Shown: positions 9,513-18,321 of the stretch, one piece after another
Position numbering within the stretch: the stretch's first letter is position 1
Layout of the letters: each line of letters starts with the position of its first letter
Assembly (NCBI GenBank): GCA_018241125.1
Contig: JAFEEL010000024.1
Coordinates: 1 to 34,940 of the forward strand
From: Pseudomonadota bacterium
GTDB lineage: Bacteria > Pseudomonadota > Gammaproteobacteria > Xanthomonadales > Xanthomonadaceae
Direction of reading: 5' to 3'
Length of the DNA: 34,940 bases
The notes under the pieces: model-generated
Told to the model about the DNA's origin: nothing
Databases searched by the model: none
Seen by the model: only the letters and a program-made list of their open reading frames with translations
Made by a program: the position numbers and the translations under genes

Positions 9513-10139
9513 TCAACCTCCGCCCTTGACCGGCCCGATTTTTTTCTGCACATCCTCGATCGCGACTGGCCCGAGGAACTTCTGCACCACCACGCCGTCT
9601 GGCCCGATCAGGTAGGACGTGGGCAGCGCACGCGGGGATTCGAAATCCGCCGGTGGGTGGTAGGGATCGACCACCGCGATCGGATACGCCGGTGCGTGCT
9701 GTTTGATGAACGCAGCCAGTGTCGGCGCGTCGATGCCGTCCTCGCTGTCCAGGCCGATCACCACCACGTCCTTGCGCGATTGCGCCAAGCGCGACAGCGC
9801 CGGCATTTCTTCGAGGCACGGCCCGCACCACGTCGCCCAGAAGTTCACCAATACCCAGCGCCCGCGCTGCTGCGCCAGATCGAAGCTGCCGCAGTCGAAG
9901 GTGGTCACCTTCAAGGTCGGGCGCGGCTGGTCGGAGGACGGCGTCGTCCTGCCATCGGAAGGCTGGATCAGGCAGTGCTGGGCGCTGGCGGTGCGGCTGG
10001 GCGCGGTGGCGGTTGCCGACCCGCGCGCCGCCGCCGGCGCTGCGTGCGATGGGTTGCCGGGTGGCGGCGAGTTGCAGGCCCCCAATGCAAGCAGTGCGAT
10101 GGCGATGGCCGCAGGGCAGAGCTGGCGAGCAAGGTTCAT
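9513..10139 (-). CDS. TlpA-family thioredoxin-like lipoprotein
   Basis: A 208-aa predicted periplasm-facing lipoprotein. The N terminus MNLARQLCPAAIAIALLALG ends in a lipobox with Cys22. A Pro/Ala/Ser-rich linker of about 50 residues follows, then a TlpA/AhpC-TSA thioredoxin domain with active site WCGPC (Cys105, Cys108) inside LVNFWATWCGPCLEEMPALS and a cis-Pro segment LPTSYLIGPDG. Such proteins reduce or resolve periplasmic disulfides, often in cytochrome c maturation; the client is unknown. A further pair of Cys residues (C56 and C83) is present. The start ATG overlaps the YihY stop (ATGA). Confidence 0.88.
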   Translation of the reverse strand: MNLARQLCPAAIAIALLALGACNSPPPGNPSHAAPAAARGSATATAPSRTASAQHCLIQPSDGRTTPSSDQPRPTLKVTTFDCGSFDLAQQRGRWVLVNFWATWCGPCLEEMPALSRLAQSRKDVVVIGLDSEDGIDAPTLAAFIKQHAPAYPIAVVDPYHPPADFESPRALPTSYLIGPDGVVVQKFLGPVAIEDVQKKIGPVKGGG

Positions 10140-11392
10140 GCGTTCGATGGCCCGGGGTTGGTCTGGCGGTCGTTCTGGAAAATGCTGCCGATGCTGCGTC
10201 GCAGCGGCCCGCGCAAGGGTTCGCGCAGGCTCGCCAACGCCGCACCGACGCGGCGTCCGAGCGCATCGCCATTGCAAGGCAGAACGGCATCGCCCAACGG
10301 AAGCGGCAACCCAACCAGCGCATGCAGCTGGCCCAGCTCGAGCGTATCCAGATCACGCAGCACCCGCCACTGCCCGTGACCGCCGCGTTCGATCACCCGC
10401 GGGACGGCGAGCAGTCCGAGCAAGTGCTGCAGCAGGTCGTCGTCGAGCATGGGTTCGAGCGTGAGCAGGCGTTCGCTGTGCAGCCCGCGCGCGCGCGCAT
10501 CGGCGTGCGCGAGGCGACCGAGCAGGCGCAGCAACGCGTAGAACTCGAAGCCGGGCGAGTGCTTTTGTGGCAGTGGACGGTGGCGGAACGCCGGCAACGC
10601 CGCGGTGAAGCTCGCGCCCAGCAACACCACCAGCCACGCCACCCAGATCCACAGCACGAAGATCGGCGCCACCGCCACCGCTCCGTAGATCTGCCGATAC
10701 GATGCGTGCGCGAGATAGACCGCAATCACGAACTTGGACGCCTCGAACAGCGCCGCGGCCAACAACCCGCCGGCCAGCGCGTGCAACAGGCGCACGCTGC
10801 GGTTGGGCACCACGACGTACGCGGCGGCGAAGGCGATCCACTCGAGCATGCCCGGCAGCAGGTGCAAGCCCGAATGCACGCCCGCCGCCTGCTCGGCGGT
10901 GGCCACCAGCGGCAGCGAAACCACATACGACGAGATCGCCAGGATGATCAGTCCCAACAGCGGGCCGAACACCAGCGCCGCGCAGTAGACGAGGAACCGC
11001 GCCCATGCCCGGCGTGGTGTCGCCACCCGCCAGATGCGGTTGAACACGTCCTCGATGCTGGCCATCGTCAGCAAGGCGGTGACCAGCAAGCCGGCCGCGC
11101 CCCAACCGGTCAGGCTGCGGGCGCTGTGCGCGAACGTGCGCACGTCGTCGGCGATACTCGCCGCCGCGCCTGGCACGAAGTGCCGGAACAAGAAGGCGGT
11201 GAGCGCGTCGCCGCCGTGCGCGTACACCGGGAACATTGCCGCCACGCCCAGCAGCGTGGCCGTCAGCGGCACCAGCGCCACCACCGATGTGTAGCTGAGC
11301 GCGCTGGCGGTTTCCAGGCAACGGTCGTCGAGAAACCGCCGCCACAGAAAGCGCGCGAACGCGCCGAGGCGTTCGGGGTCTACGGAGGGCAT
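10136..11392 (-). CDS. YihY/BrkB-family inner membrane protein (UPF0761)
   Basis: A 418-aa integral membrane protein of the YihY/BrkB family, whose molecular function is not established. The N-terminal cytoplasmic stretch FARFLWRRFLDDRCLETASALSYTS is the family hallmark. About six transmembrane segments follow (for example VALVPLTATLLGVAAMFPVY, LLVTALLTMASIEDVF, FGPLLGLIILAISSYVVSLP, VAPIFVLWIWVAWLVVLLGA), then a soluble C-terminal region resembling a winged-helix domain. ATG 11392 was chosen because it precedes the conserved N terminus; upstream ATGs fall in a repeat array. It is the first gene of an operon with the TlpA lipoprotein and acyP. Confidence 0.88.
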   Translation of the reverse strand: MPSVDPERLGAFARFLWRRFLDDRCLETASALSYTSVVALVPLTATLLGVAAMFPVYAHGGDALTAFLFRHFVPGAAASIADDVRTFAHSARSLTGWGAAGLLVTALLTMASIEDVFNRIWRVATPRRAWARFLVYCAALVFGPLLGLIILAISSYVVSLPLVATAEQAAGVHSGLHLLPGMLEWIAFAAAYVVVPNRSVRLLHALAGGLLAAALFEASKFVIAVYLAHASYRQIYGAVAVAPIFVLWIWVAWLVVLLGASFTAALPAFRHRPLPQKHSPGFEFYALLRLLGRLAHADARARGLHSERLLTLEPMLDDDLLQHLLGLLAVPRVIERGGHGQWRVLRDLDTLELGQLHALVGLPLPLGDAVLPCNGDALGRRVGAALASLREPLRGPLRRSIGSIFQNDRQTNPGPSNA

Positions 11393-11496
11393 CCAGCGAT
11401 GGGTGGGTGGCTGCACGCGGCAAGGATAGCCGATGGCAGGCCGAGCCTTTGTTTGAAACGTACACATCGAGGCGCGCGAGACGCGATCGAGGCGGC

Positions 11497-11691
11497 GTCT
11501 CGGAATCCCCGTTCGTGGTGAGCAGCCGTCGATGCGTGCGCAGTGCGAGGCAGACGGCGTCTCGAAATCCCCGTTCGTGGTGAGGAGGATCGGGCGAGAA
11601 CGAAGTTCGAGCCGATCCGTCTCGAAATCCCCGTTCATGGTGAGGAGGATCGGTCGAGAACGAAGTTCGAGCCGATCCGTCTCGAACCACG
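11497..11691 (+). repeat. Tandem array of 60-62 bp palindromic units
   Basis: GTCTCG(A/G)A recurs at 11497, 11559, 11619 and 11679, giving periods of 62, 60 and 60 bp. Units start CCGTTCGTGGTGAG or CCGTTCATGGTGAG (11509, 11571, 11631). Inner stems are GCCGTC/GACGGC in the first and GGATCGG/CCGATCC in the second and third. Internal units end GTCTCGAAATCC; only the last ends GTCTCGAACCACG. The array occupies the gap between the divergent YihY and wrbA genes (11393-11936), together with a degenerate copy at 11720-11784. Confidence 0.88.
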
Positions 11692-11719
11692 CCCCTCCTG
11701 CACGACACAGAACCAAACC

Positions 11720-11784
11720 CTGGTTCGATCGCGGCCGCGGCCCGCATGAAGCTCGTGTCTCGATCCGCGCCTGCCCACGAACGG
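11720..11784 (-). repeat. Degenerate copy of the 61-bp palindrome family
   Basis: TGGTTCGATCGCGGCC on the left and TCGATCCGCGCC...CCACGAACGG on the right match the ends of the copy at 34687-34753, with a diverged centre. The remaining bases to the wrbA start (11785-11936) show no gene; a GGAGG at 11926-11930 serves wrbA. Confidence 0.6.
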
Positions 11785-11810
11785 CAGTTTGAAGATTTCG
11801 ACCCGGTTGA

Positions 11811-12871
<1,061 letters not shown>

Positions 12872-12912
12872 TCGCTTGCCGGTGCCGCGTATCGATGCGC
12901 GGGCAGGGGCCC

Positions 12913-13869
12913 TCAGCGAATCGGATCGTCGGGCGCCGGGGCAGCGTGTCGGCGCACCCCGTCGATCCGCACCCAATCGTCTTGCCGGGTCACCGCCAGA
13001 TCGTCGAACCACGCGCCGTAGCGCGCCAGCAGCTCGTCCTGCTGGCCATCGAGGATACCCGACAACGCCAGCAAACCGCCCGGGCGCACGCGGGCGGCGA
13101 TCGACTCGGCCAACTCGACCAGCGCGCTGGCCAGAATGTTGGCCAGCACGATGTCGTAGCGCGCGTCGGGTGCGGCGATGGGCGTGAACACCGACAGCCG
13201 CTCGGCGACCTCGTTGCGCTGCGCATTGTCGGCGCTGGCCAGCAGCGCCTGCGGGTCGTTGTCGATGCCATCGGCGTGTGCCGCGCCCAACTTCAGCGCC
13301 GCGATGGCGAGGATCCCCGAACCGCAGCCGACATCGAGCACGGTTTTTTCTTGCACGATGCCGCGCGCGGCCAGCGACTCCAGCCATTGCAGGCACAACG
13401 CGGTGGTCGCATGCGTGCCCGAGCCAAACGCCAAGCCCGGATCGAGGCGCACGAGGGTCGCCGCAGCGCCTTGCGCCACCGCATCGGGCGGAATTTCCGC
13501 ATTCCACGGCACGATCCACAGCGACGGCCCGAAACGCAGCGGCGGGTAGTCGTCCATCCACGCCCGCACCCAATCCTGATCGGGAACCTGCCGAAACTGC
13601 GCCGATGCCAGATCGGCCTCGGGCACCAGCACCTCCAGCGCATACAGCAGGCCATCGGCATCGGCGTCGTCGGCAAACAGCGCGGTCAGTTGCAGCGCCT
13701 GCCACAACGGCATCGCGCCCACGCCCGGTTCCAGGATTGCGTGCTCGTCGGGCGTTTGCGCATCGGCGTCCATGAAGGTGACCGCCAGCGCGCCCAGCTC
13801 GTCGAGCGCGGCCTCGATGCGCGGATGCTCGCGCTGCGTGCTGCGCAGGGTGAGTTCGAGAAAGGGCAT
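12913..13869 (-). CDS. prmA: Ribosomal protein L11 methyltransferase
   Basis: Trimethylates ribosomal protein L11 using S-adenosylmethionine. It is 318 aa. An N-terminal L11-binding domain (about 1-100) with the conserved QDWVRAWMDDYPPLRFG segment is followed by the methyltransferase domain: GLAFGSGTHATTALCLQWL at 145-163, SAM-binding loop VLDVGCGSGILAIAALKLG at 177-195, acidic IDND near 202-205, and VLANILASALVEL with Asn244 in the substrate-contact motif. The start ATG shares one base with the pssA stop (TGATG), so translation is coupled. It lies between a convergent DUF2069 gene and pssA. Confidence 0.95.
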   Translation of the reverse strand: MPFLELTLRSTQREHPRIEAALDELGALAVTFMDADAQTPDEHAILEPGVGAMPLWQALQLTALFADDADADGLLYALEVLVPEADLASAQFRQVPDQDWVRAWMDDYPPLRFGPSLWIVPWNAEIPPDAVAQGAAATLVRLDPGLAFGSGTHATTALCLQWLESLAARGIVQEKTVLDVGCGSGILAIAALKLGAAHADGIDNDPQALLASADNAQRNEVAERLSVFTPIAAPDARYDIVLANILASALVELAESIAARVRPGGLLALSGILDGQQDELLARYGAWFDDLAVTRQDDWVRIDGVRRHAAPAPDDPIR

Positions 13870-14498
13870 CAGAGTTTGGGTATGCGGATCGTCTTGCTGA
13901 TCATCAGTGAACCCGACAGTACGAATGCCAGCACCAGCGGATGCAGCTTCAGCGATCCAATCGGAATCGTGCCGAACCAGATCGCCTCGCCGATGCGGCC
14001 CTGCCATGCCGCTACGCCGAGCGCGAGCACCAGCAGCACGCTGGACGGGATCGGCGTGCCCTCGAAGTATTTCACCTTGCCCGCGGCATTGGCCGAGAGC
14101 GCGTCGGCGGTGATGTTGTAGCGCGCCAGTCGGCTCACCCCGCAGGCGACGAAGTAGATCAGCGCCGCGCAGTCCAGATGGCTGTCCAATCCGCAGGCAT
14201 AGCCCATCGCTGCCGGGGCGACGCCGAACGAGATCGCATCGGCCAATGAATCCAGTTCGCGCCCGAGCGCCGACTGCTTTTGCCGCCAGCGCGCCACCCG
14301 CCCGTCGAGCACGTCGAACACCAGCGCCAGCGGGATCAGCCATGCGGCGTGGAACACGCCCTGCGGGTTCTTTCCGGCCAGATGCCCCATCAACGCCAGC
14401 ACCGCGCCCATGCCGCAGGCGGCGTTGCCGATGGTGAACCAGTCCGCGAGGTGGAAGCCGCGGATCATCGAAAAGTGCGGTGGGCGGTCGGCGGTCAT
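13869..14498 (-). CDS. pssA: CDP-diacylglycerol-serine O-phosphatidyltransferase
   Basis: Makes phosphatidylserine, the precursor of phosphatidylethanolamine, from CDP-diacylglycerol and L-serine at the inner membrane. It is 209 aa. The CDP-alcohol phosphotransferase motif D-x2-D-G-x2-A-R-x8-G-x3-D-x3-D is present with Asp62, Asp65, Asp83 and Asp87. Hydrophobic helices follow (ALIYFVACGVSRLARYN, SSVLLVLALGVAAW, LVLAFVLSGSLMI). The N terminus MTADRPPHFSMIRGFHLADW precedes the first helix. This is the integral-membrane (type II) enzyme rather than the E. coli type. It is coupled to prmA; upstream is a palindromic repeat rather than an obvious promoter. Confidence 0.92.
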   Translation of the reverse strand: MTADRPPHFSMIRGFHLADWFTIGNAACGMGAVLALMGHLAGKNPQGVFHAAWLIPLALVFDVLDGRVARWRQKQSALGRELDSLADAISFGVAPAAMGYACGLDSHLDCAALIYFVACGVSRLARYNITADALSANAAGKVKYFEGTPIPSSVLLVLALGVAAWQGRIGEAIWFGTIPIGSLKLHPLVLAFVLSGSLMISKTIRIPKL

Positions 14499-14581
14499 GG
14501 CGGGTGATTATCGCTTGGCCGGCGCTGAAACCAATCGATCGCATGCGCAGGCAACGTGCTTGGGCAGTCGCCGCCAAAGAT

Positions 14582-14641
14582 GTGGTTCGACACGGACCAT
14601 CTCGAACTGCGTTCTCGACCGGTCCGGCTCACCACGAACGG
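14582..14641 (-). repeat. Single copy of the 61-bp palindrome family
   Basis: GTGGTTCGA on the left and CTCACCACGAACG on the right. On the minus strand the inner stem reads CGGACC...GGTCCG, fully paired, where other copies have different complementary bases. It fills most of the gap between accC and pssA (14499-14752), which holds no gene. Confidence 0.8.
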
Positions 14642-14752
14642 ATTCGGCGGCCGGAAGCGCGTCGCTCGCGCGGTACGCACCCGCGCACAGGCGTGCAGGA
14701 TCGGGTGATGTCCGCGATGCGACACATCATGGGGCTGATCGCATCCGTCGGA

Positions 14753-16120
<1,368 letters not shown>

Positions 16121-16126
16121 AGGGAA

Positions 16127-16154
16127 GTGAATCGTGAATCGTGAATCGTGAATG
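16127..16154 (+). repeat. GTGAATC heptamer array, left arm (accC side)
   Basis: Four 7-bp units: three GTGAATC and one GTGAATG. It starts 6 bp outside the accC start codon and ends 2 bp before the stop of the four-helix-bundle gene. It is inverted relative to the array at 16533-16560; the two arms pair over 28 bp, with mismatches only at the seventh base of three units. Confidence 0.93.
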
Positions 16155-16156
16155 GT

Positions 16157-16546
16157 TCAAGGCCGGGCATCGGCAGCTCCGCGTCTTTCGAGGGCGTGGA
16201 TGAGCGCAGTCAGCTTTGCGAACAGTGAGTCGACTTGCTCGGCGATGGCTGGGTCTGTCGCGGCATAAAGCAGCCGGATCGCGATTTGCAGTTGGGTATC
16301 GAGTTCGGAAAGCGAGCCGCGGGCAATGGCGAGAAAGCGAAGTAGTTCGGGTGTTGAGCGTCGCGCTGCGCCTTCTGCGATGTTCGATGGAATGCTGACC
16401 GCTGATCGCCTGATTTGTGAGGTCAAACCGAAGCGTTCGCTGTCCGGGAATCGAGATGAGCAGGCGTAGATCGATTCCACCAGTGCCATGGCTTCCCGCC
16501 AGACATCCAGTTCCTCGTGTGGCCGCTTTTTCGATTCACTATTCAC
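16157..16546 (-). CDS. Four-helix-bundle protein (23S rRNA IVS-protein family)
   Basis: A 129-aa member of the family named after proteins encoded by 23S rRNA intervening sequences (S23/TIGR02436-like; related in fold to the Avd protein of diversity-generating retroelements). The signature is clear: RPHEELDVWREAMALVESIY, then FPDSERFGLTSQIRRSAVSI, PSNIAEGAARRSTPELLRFL and LSELDTQLQIAIRLLY. Biochemical function is unknown; some relatives bind nucleic acid. The start is probably GTG 16546, inside a GTGAATC heptamer array. Hand counts of three 60-base lines give about 60% G+C, lower than adjacent accC lines (63-75%), consistent with transfer. It interrupts accB-accC and is bracketed by inverted heptamer arrays. 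Confidence 0.88.
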   Translation of the reverse strand: MNSESKKRPHEELDVWREAMALVESIYACSSRFPDSERFGLTSQIRRSAVSIPSNIAEGAARRSTPELLRFLAIARGSLSELDTQLQIAIRLLYAATDPAIAEQVDSLFAKLTALIHALERRGAADARP

Positions 16547-16560
16547 GATTCACCATTCAC
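16533..16560 (-). repeat. GTGAATC heptamer array, right arm (accB side)
   Basis: On the minus strand the four units are GTGAATG, GTGAATC, GTGAATA and GTGAATC. It begins 5 bp after the accB stop codon, and the third unit contains the probable GTG start of the four-helix-bundle gene. It is the inverted partner of 16127-16154. Confidence 0.93.
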
Positions 16561-16565
16561 GCCTG

Positions 16566-17066
16566 TCACCCAATCACAAACAACGGCTCGTCGAACTCGA
16601 TCGGCTGGCCGGAGCTGGCCAGGATCGCCTTCACCGTGCCCGAGACGTCGGCCTCGATCGGGTTGAACATCTTCATCGCCTCGATGATGGCCAGGGTCTC
16701 GCCGGCTTTCACCGTCTGCCCGACTTTCACGAACGCCGGCGATTCGGGATTGGGCGAGGCGTAGAACGTGCCGACCATCGGCGAGCGCAGCACGTGGCCT
16801 TCGGGCAGTTCGCGCCCGCCCTTGCCCAGATGCGCCAGATCGGCGTGTGCAGGGGCCGGTGGCGCCGGATGCGGGGCGGCTGCGGGAACTGCCGTCGCAG
16901 CGGCGACCGGAACCGTCGCAGGCGCGGCGGCATAGGTCGGCACCGGCACGCCGCCCTTGGGCATGCGCGAGAGGCGGACGGATTCCTCGCCTTCCTTGAT
17001 TTCGATTTCCGCGAGGTTGGATTCGTCGAGCAGGTCGATCAGTTTCTTGATTTTGCGAAGATCCAT
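16566..17066 (-). CDS. accB: Acetyl-CoA carboxylase, biotin carboxyl carrier protein
   Basis: Carries biotin between the carboxylase and transferase sites of acetyl-CoA carboxylase. It is 166 aa. An N-terminal [20 protein letters not shown] segment is followed by an Ala/Pro linker (about residues 45-75) and a biotinyl domain with EAMKM, biotinylated Lys132, and the thumb-type segment [15 protein letters not shown]. The start has AGAGG upstream. In relatives accB is followed directly by accC; here the four-helix-bundle gene is inserted 19 bp after the accB stop. Confidence 0.97.
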   Translation of the reverse strand: MDLRKIKKLIDLLDESNLAEIEIKEGEESVRLSRMPKGGVPVPTYAAAPATVPVAAATAVPAAAPHPAPPAPAHADLAHLGKGGRELPEGHVLRSPMVGTFYASPNPESPAFVKVGQTVKAGETLAIIEAMKMFNPIEADVSGTVKAILASSGQPIEFDEPLFVIG

Positions 17067-17089
17067 GACATGAGCCTCTGGCTTGTCTG

Positions 17090-17111
17090 CTTCCCCCGCG
17101 TGCGGGGGAAG
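17090..17111. repeat. 10-bp hairpin between aroQ and accB
   Basis: CTTCCCCCGC-GT-GCGGGGGAAG is a perfect hairpin followed by GTCGGGATGGGG. It resembles the dispersed hairpins at 8026 and 23339. It sits in the 71-bp gap between aroQ and accB (both minus), without a T-tract. Confidence 0.65.
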
Positions 17112-17137
17112 GTCGGGATGGGGCGGAGGTCGGTTTT

Positions 17138-17581
17138 TCAGGATGTGCCGAGCCGTGCCAAGGCTGCTTCCAGCGCATAGCGGTAACCGTGCGCGCCGAA
17201 CCCGGCGATCACGGCCACCGCCAGATCGCTGAAATACGACTGCCGGCGGAACGGTTCGCGGGCGTGCGGGTTGGACAGGTGCACTTCGATGAAGCCGATG
17301 TGCACGGCGGCCAGCGCGTCGCGCAGGGCCACCGAGGTGTGGGTGAAGGCGGCCGGGTTGATCAGGATGAAGGCCGTGCCGTCGCCGGCGGCGGCCTGCA
17401 CGCGCCCGACCAGTTCGTGCTCGGCGTTGGACTGGAAGACCTCCAGTGCGTGCCCGGCCGCTTGCGCGCGGGTGGCGAGATCGGCGTCGATCTGCGCCAG
17501 CGTGGTGCGCCCGTAGATCTCCGGCTCGCGGCTGCCGAGCAGGTTGAGGTTGGGGCCGTGCAGGACGAGGATCTTCGCCAT
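17138..17581 (-). CDS. aroQ: Type II 3-dehydroquinate dehydratase
   Basis: Dehydrates 3-dehydroquinate to 3-dehydroshikimate in the shikimate pathway; a dodecameric cytosolic enzyme. It is 147 aa, the standard length. The N terminus [20 protein letters not shown] and EIYG with the catalytic Tyr22-24 region are typical. [27 protein letters not shown] and [20 protein letters not shown] are the remaining substrate-binding segments. ATG 17581 gives the canonical start; an earlier ATG adds 23 unrelated residues. It is upstream of accB on the same strand, an order I recall in several gammaproteobacteria. Confidence 0.96.
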   Translation of the reverse strand: MAKILVLHGPNLNLLGSREPEIYGRTTLAQIDADLATRAQAAGHALEVFQSNAEHELVGRVQAAAGDGTAFILINPAAFTHTSVALRDALAAVHIGFIEVHLSNPHAREPFRRQSYFSDLAVAVIAGFGAHGYRYALEAALARLGTS

Positions 17582-17715
17582 CCGTGGGAATCGTGCCGCG
17601 TCATCGGAAGGCGCGCAGTGTCGCCCGTCGCGGCGGACATGTCCAGCCAATCGCGCCGGATTGCGCGAAGTTCACGGAAATTGAATGAATGTTCTGCGCT
17701 GACTGGAGCGAATGC

Positions 17716-18321
17716 TCAGTTTCCCGAAGCCACCCAGCGCTGCAAGGATTGCTGGTCGGGAAAGGCCCCGAGGCGGGAGCGCAGCAACTTGCCGTCGGCG
17801 TCCAGCAGGACCGAAAACGGCAGGATGCCCAGCGGGTTGCCCAACCGCGTGGCGGAATGGCCGTTGGCGTCGTCGAGCAGGGTGGGATAGGAAATCGGCG
17901 ACGTTCGCAGGAAATCCCGGATCGGTGCGGCGTCGTCCTCGGCGATGCCGACCACCACCACGCCGGTTCCGCCCTGTGCCCGGGCGAAGGCGTCCAACAG
18001 CGGCATCTCGTCCCGGCACGGCCCGCACCAGCTCGCCCAGAGGTTGACCAGCACGCGCCGACCGCTCGGCAGCGCCTGCGGCTTGCCGTCCAGATCGGTC
18101 AGCGACAGCGGCCCGACCGCTTGCCCGACGCCAGTCATGGCGACGCCGTTGACGGTCTTCACGCCCGCAGGGGCCGTGCTGGGCGCCGGAAGGTGCAACC
18201 AGCGGCCGACCGTCGAGTTCGCCAGCCACACGCGCTGTGCCGGCCCGGCGGCGAGCAGCCAGCCGCCTGCCGCCCCGAGCAGCGCAACCGCGAGCGTGGC
18301 GAGGATGTGCGCCGGCTTCAT
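17716..18321 (-). CDS. TlpA-family periplasmic thioredoxin
   Basis: A 201-aa membrane-anchored thioredoxin-like protein. An N-terminal hydrophobic segment (ILATLAVALLGAAGGWLLAA) anchors or exports it. The thioredoxin domain has WCGPC (Cys99, Cys102) within LVNLWASWCGPCRDEMPLLD, and a cis-Pro region ILPFSVLLDADG. It probably receives electrons from DsbD, whose gene is immediately upstream and coupled by an ATGA overlap (dsbD stop 18318-18320). Its substrate, such as apocytochrome c or another thiol protein, is not identifiable. The 134-bp gap to aroQ shows no gene. Confidence 0.9.
   Translation of the reverse strand: MKPAHILATLAVALLGAAGGWLLAAGPAQRVWLANSTVGRWLHLPAPSTAPAGVKTVNGVAMTGVGQAVGPLSLTDLDGKPQALPSGRRVLVNLWASWCGPCRDEMPLLDAFARAQGGTGVVVVGIAEDDAAPIRDFLRTSPISYPTLLDDANGHSATRLGNPLGILPFSVLLDADGKLLRSRLGAFPDQQSLQRWVASGN

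Noticed and set aside
11497-11691. CRISPR array with 60-bp period
   Set aside because: The whole unit repeats, including the centre, with self-complementary arms; no unique spacers. It is a REP-type array.
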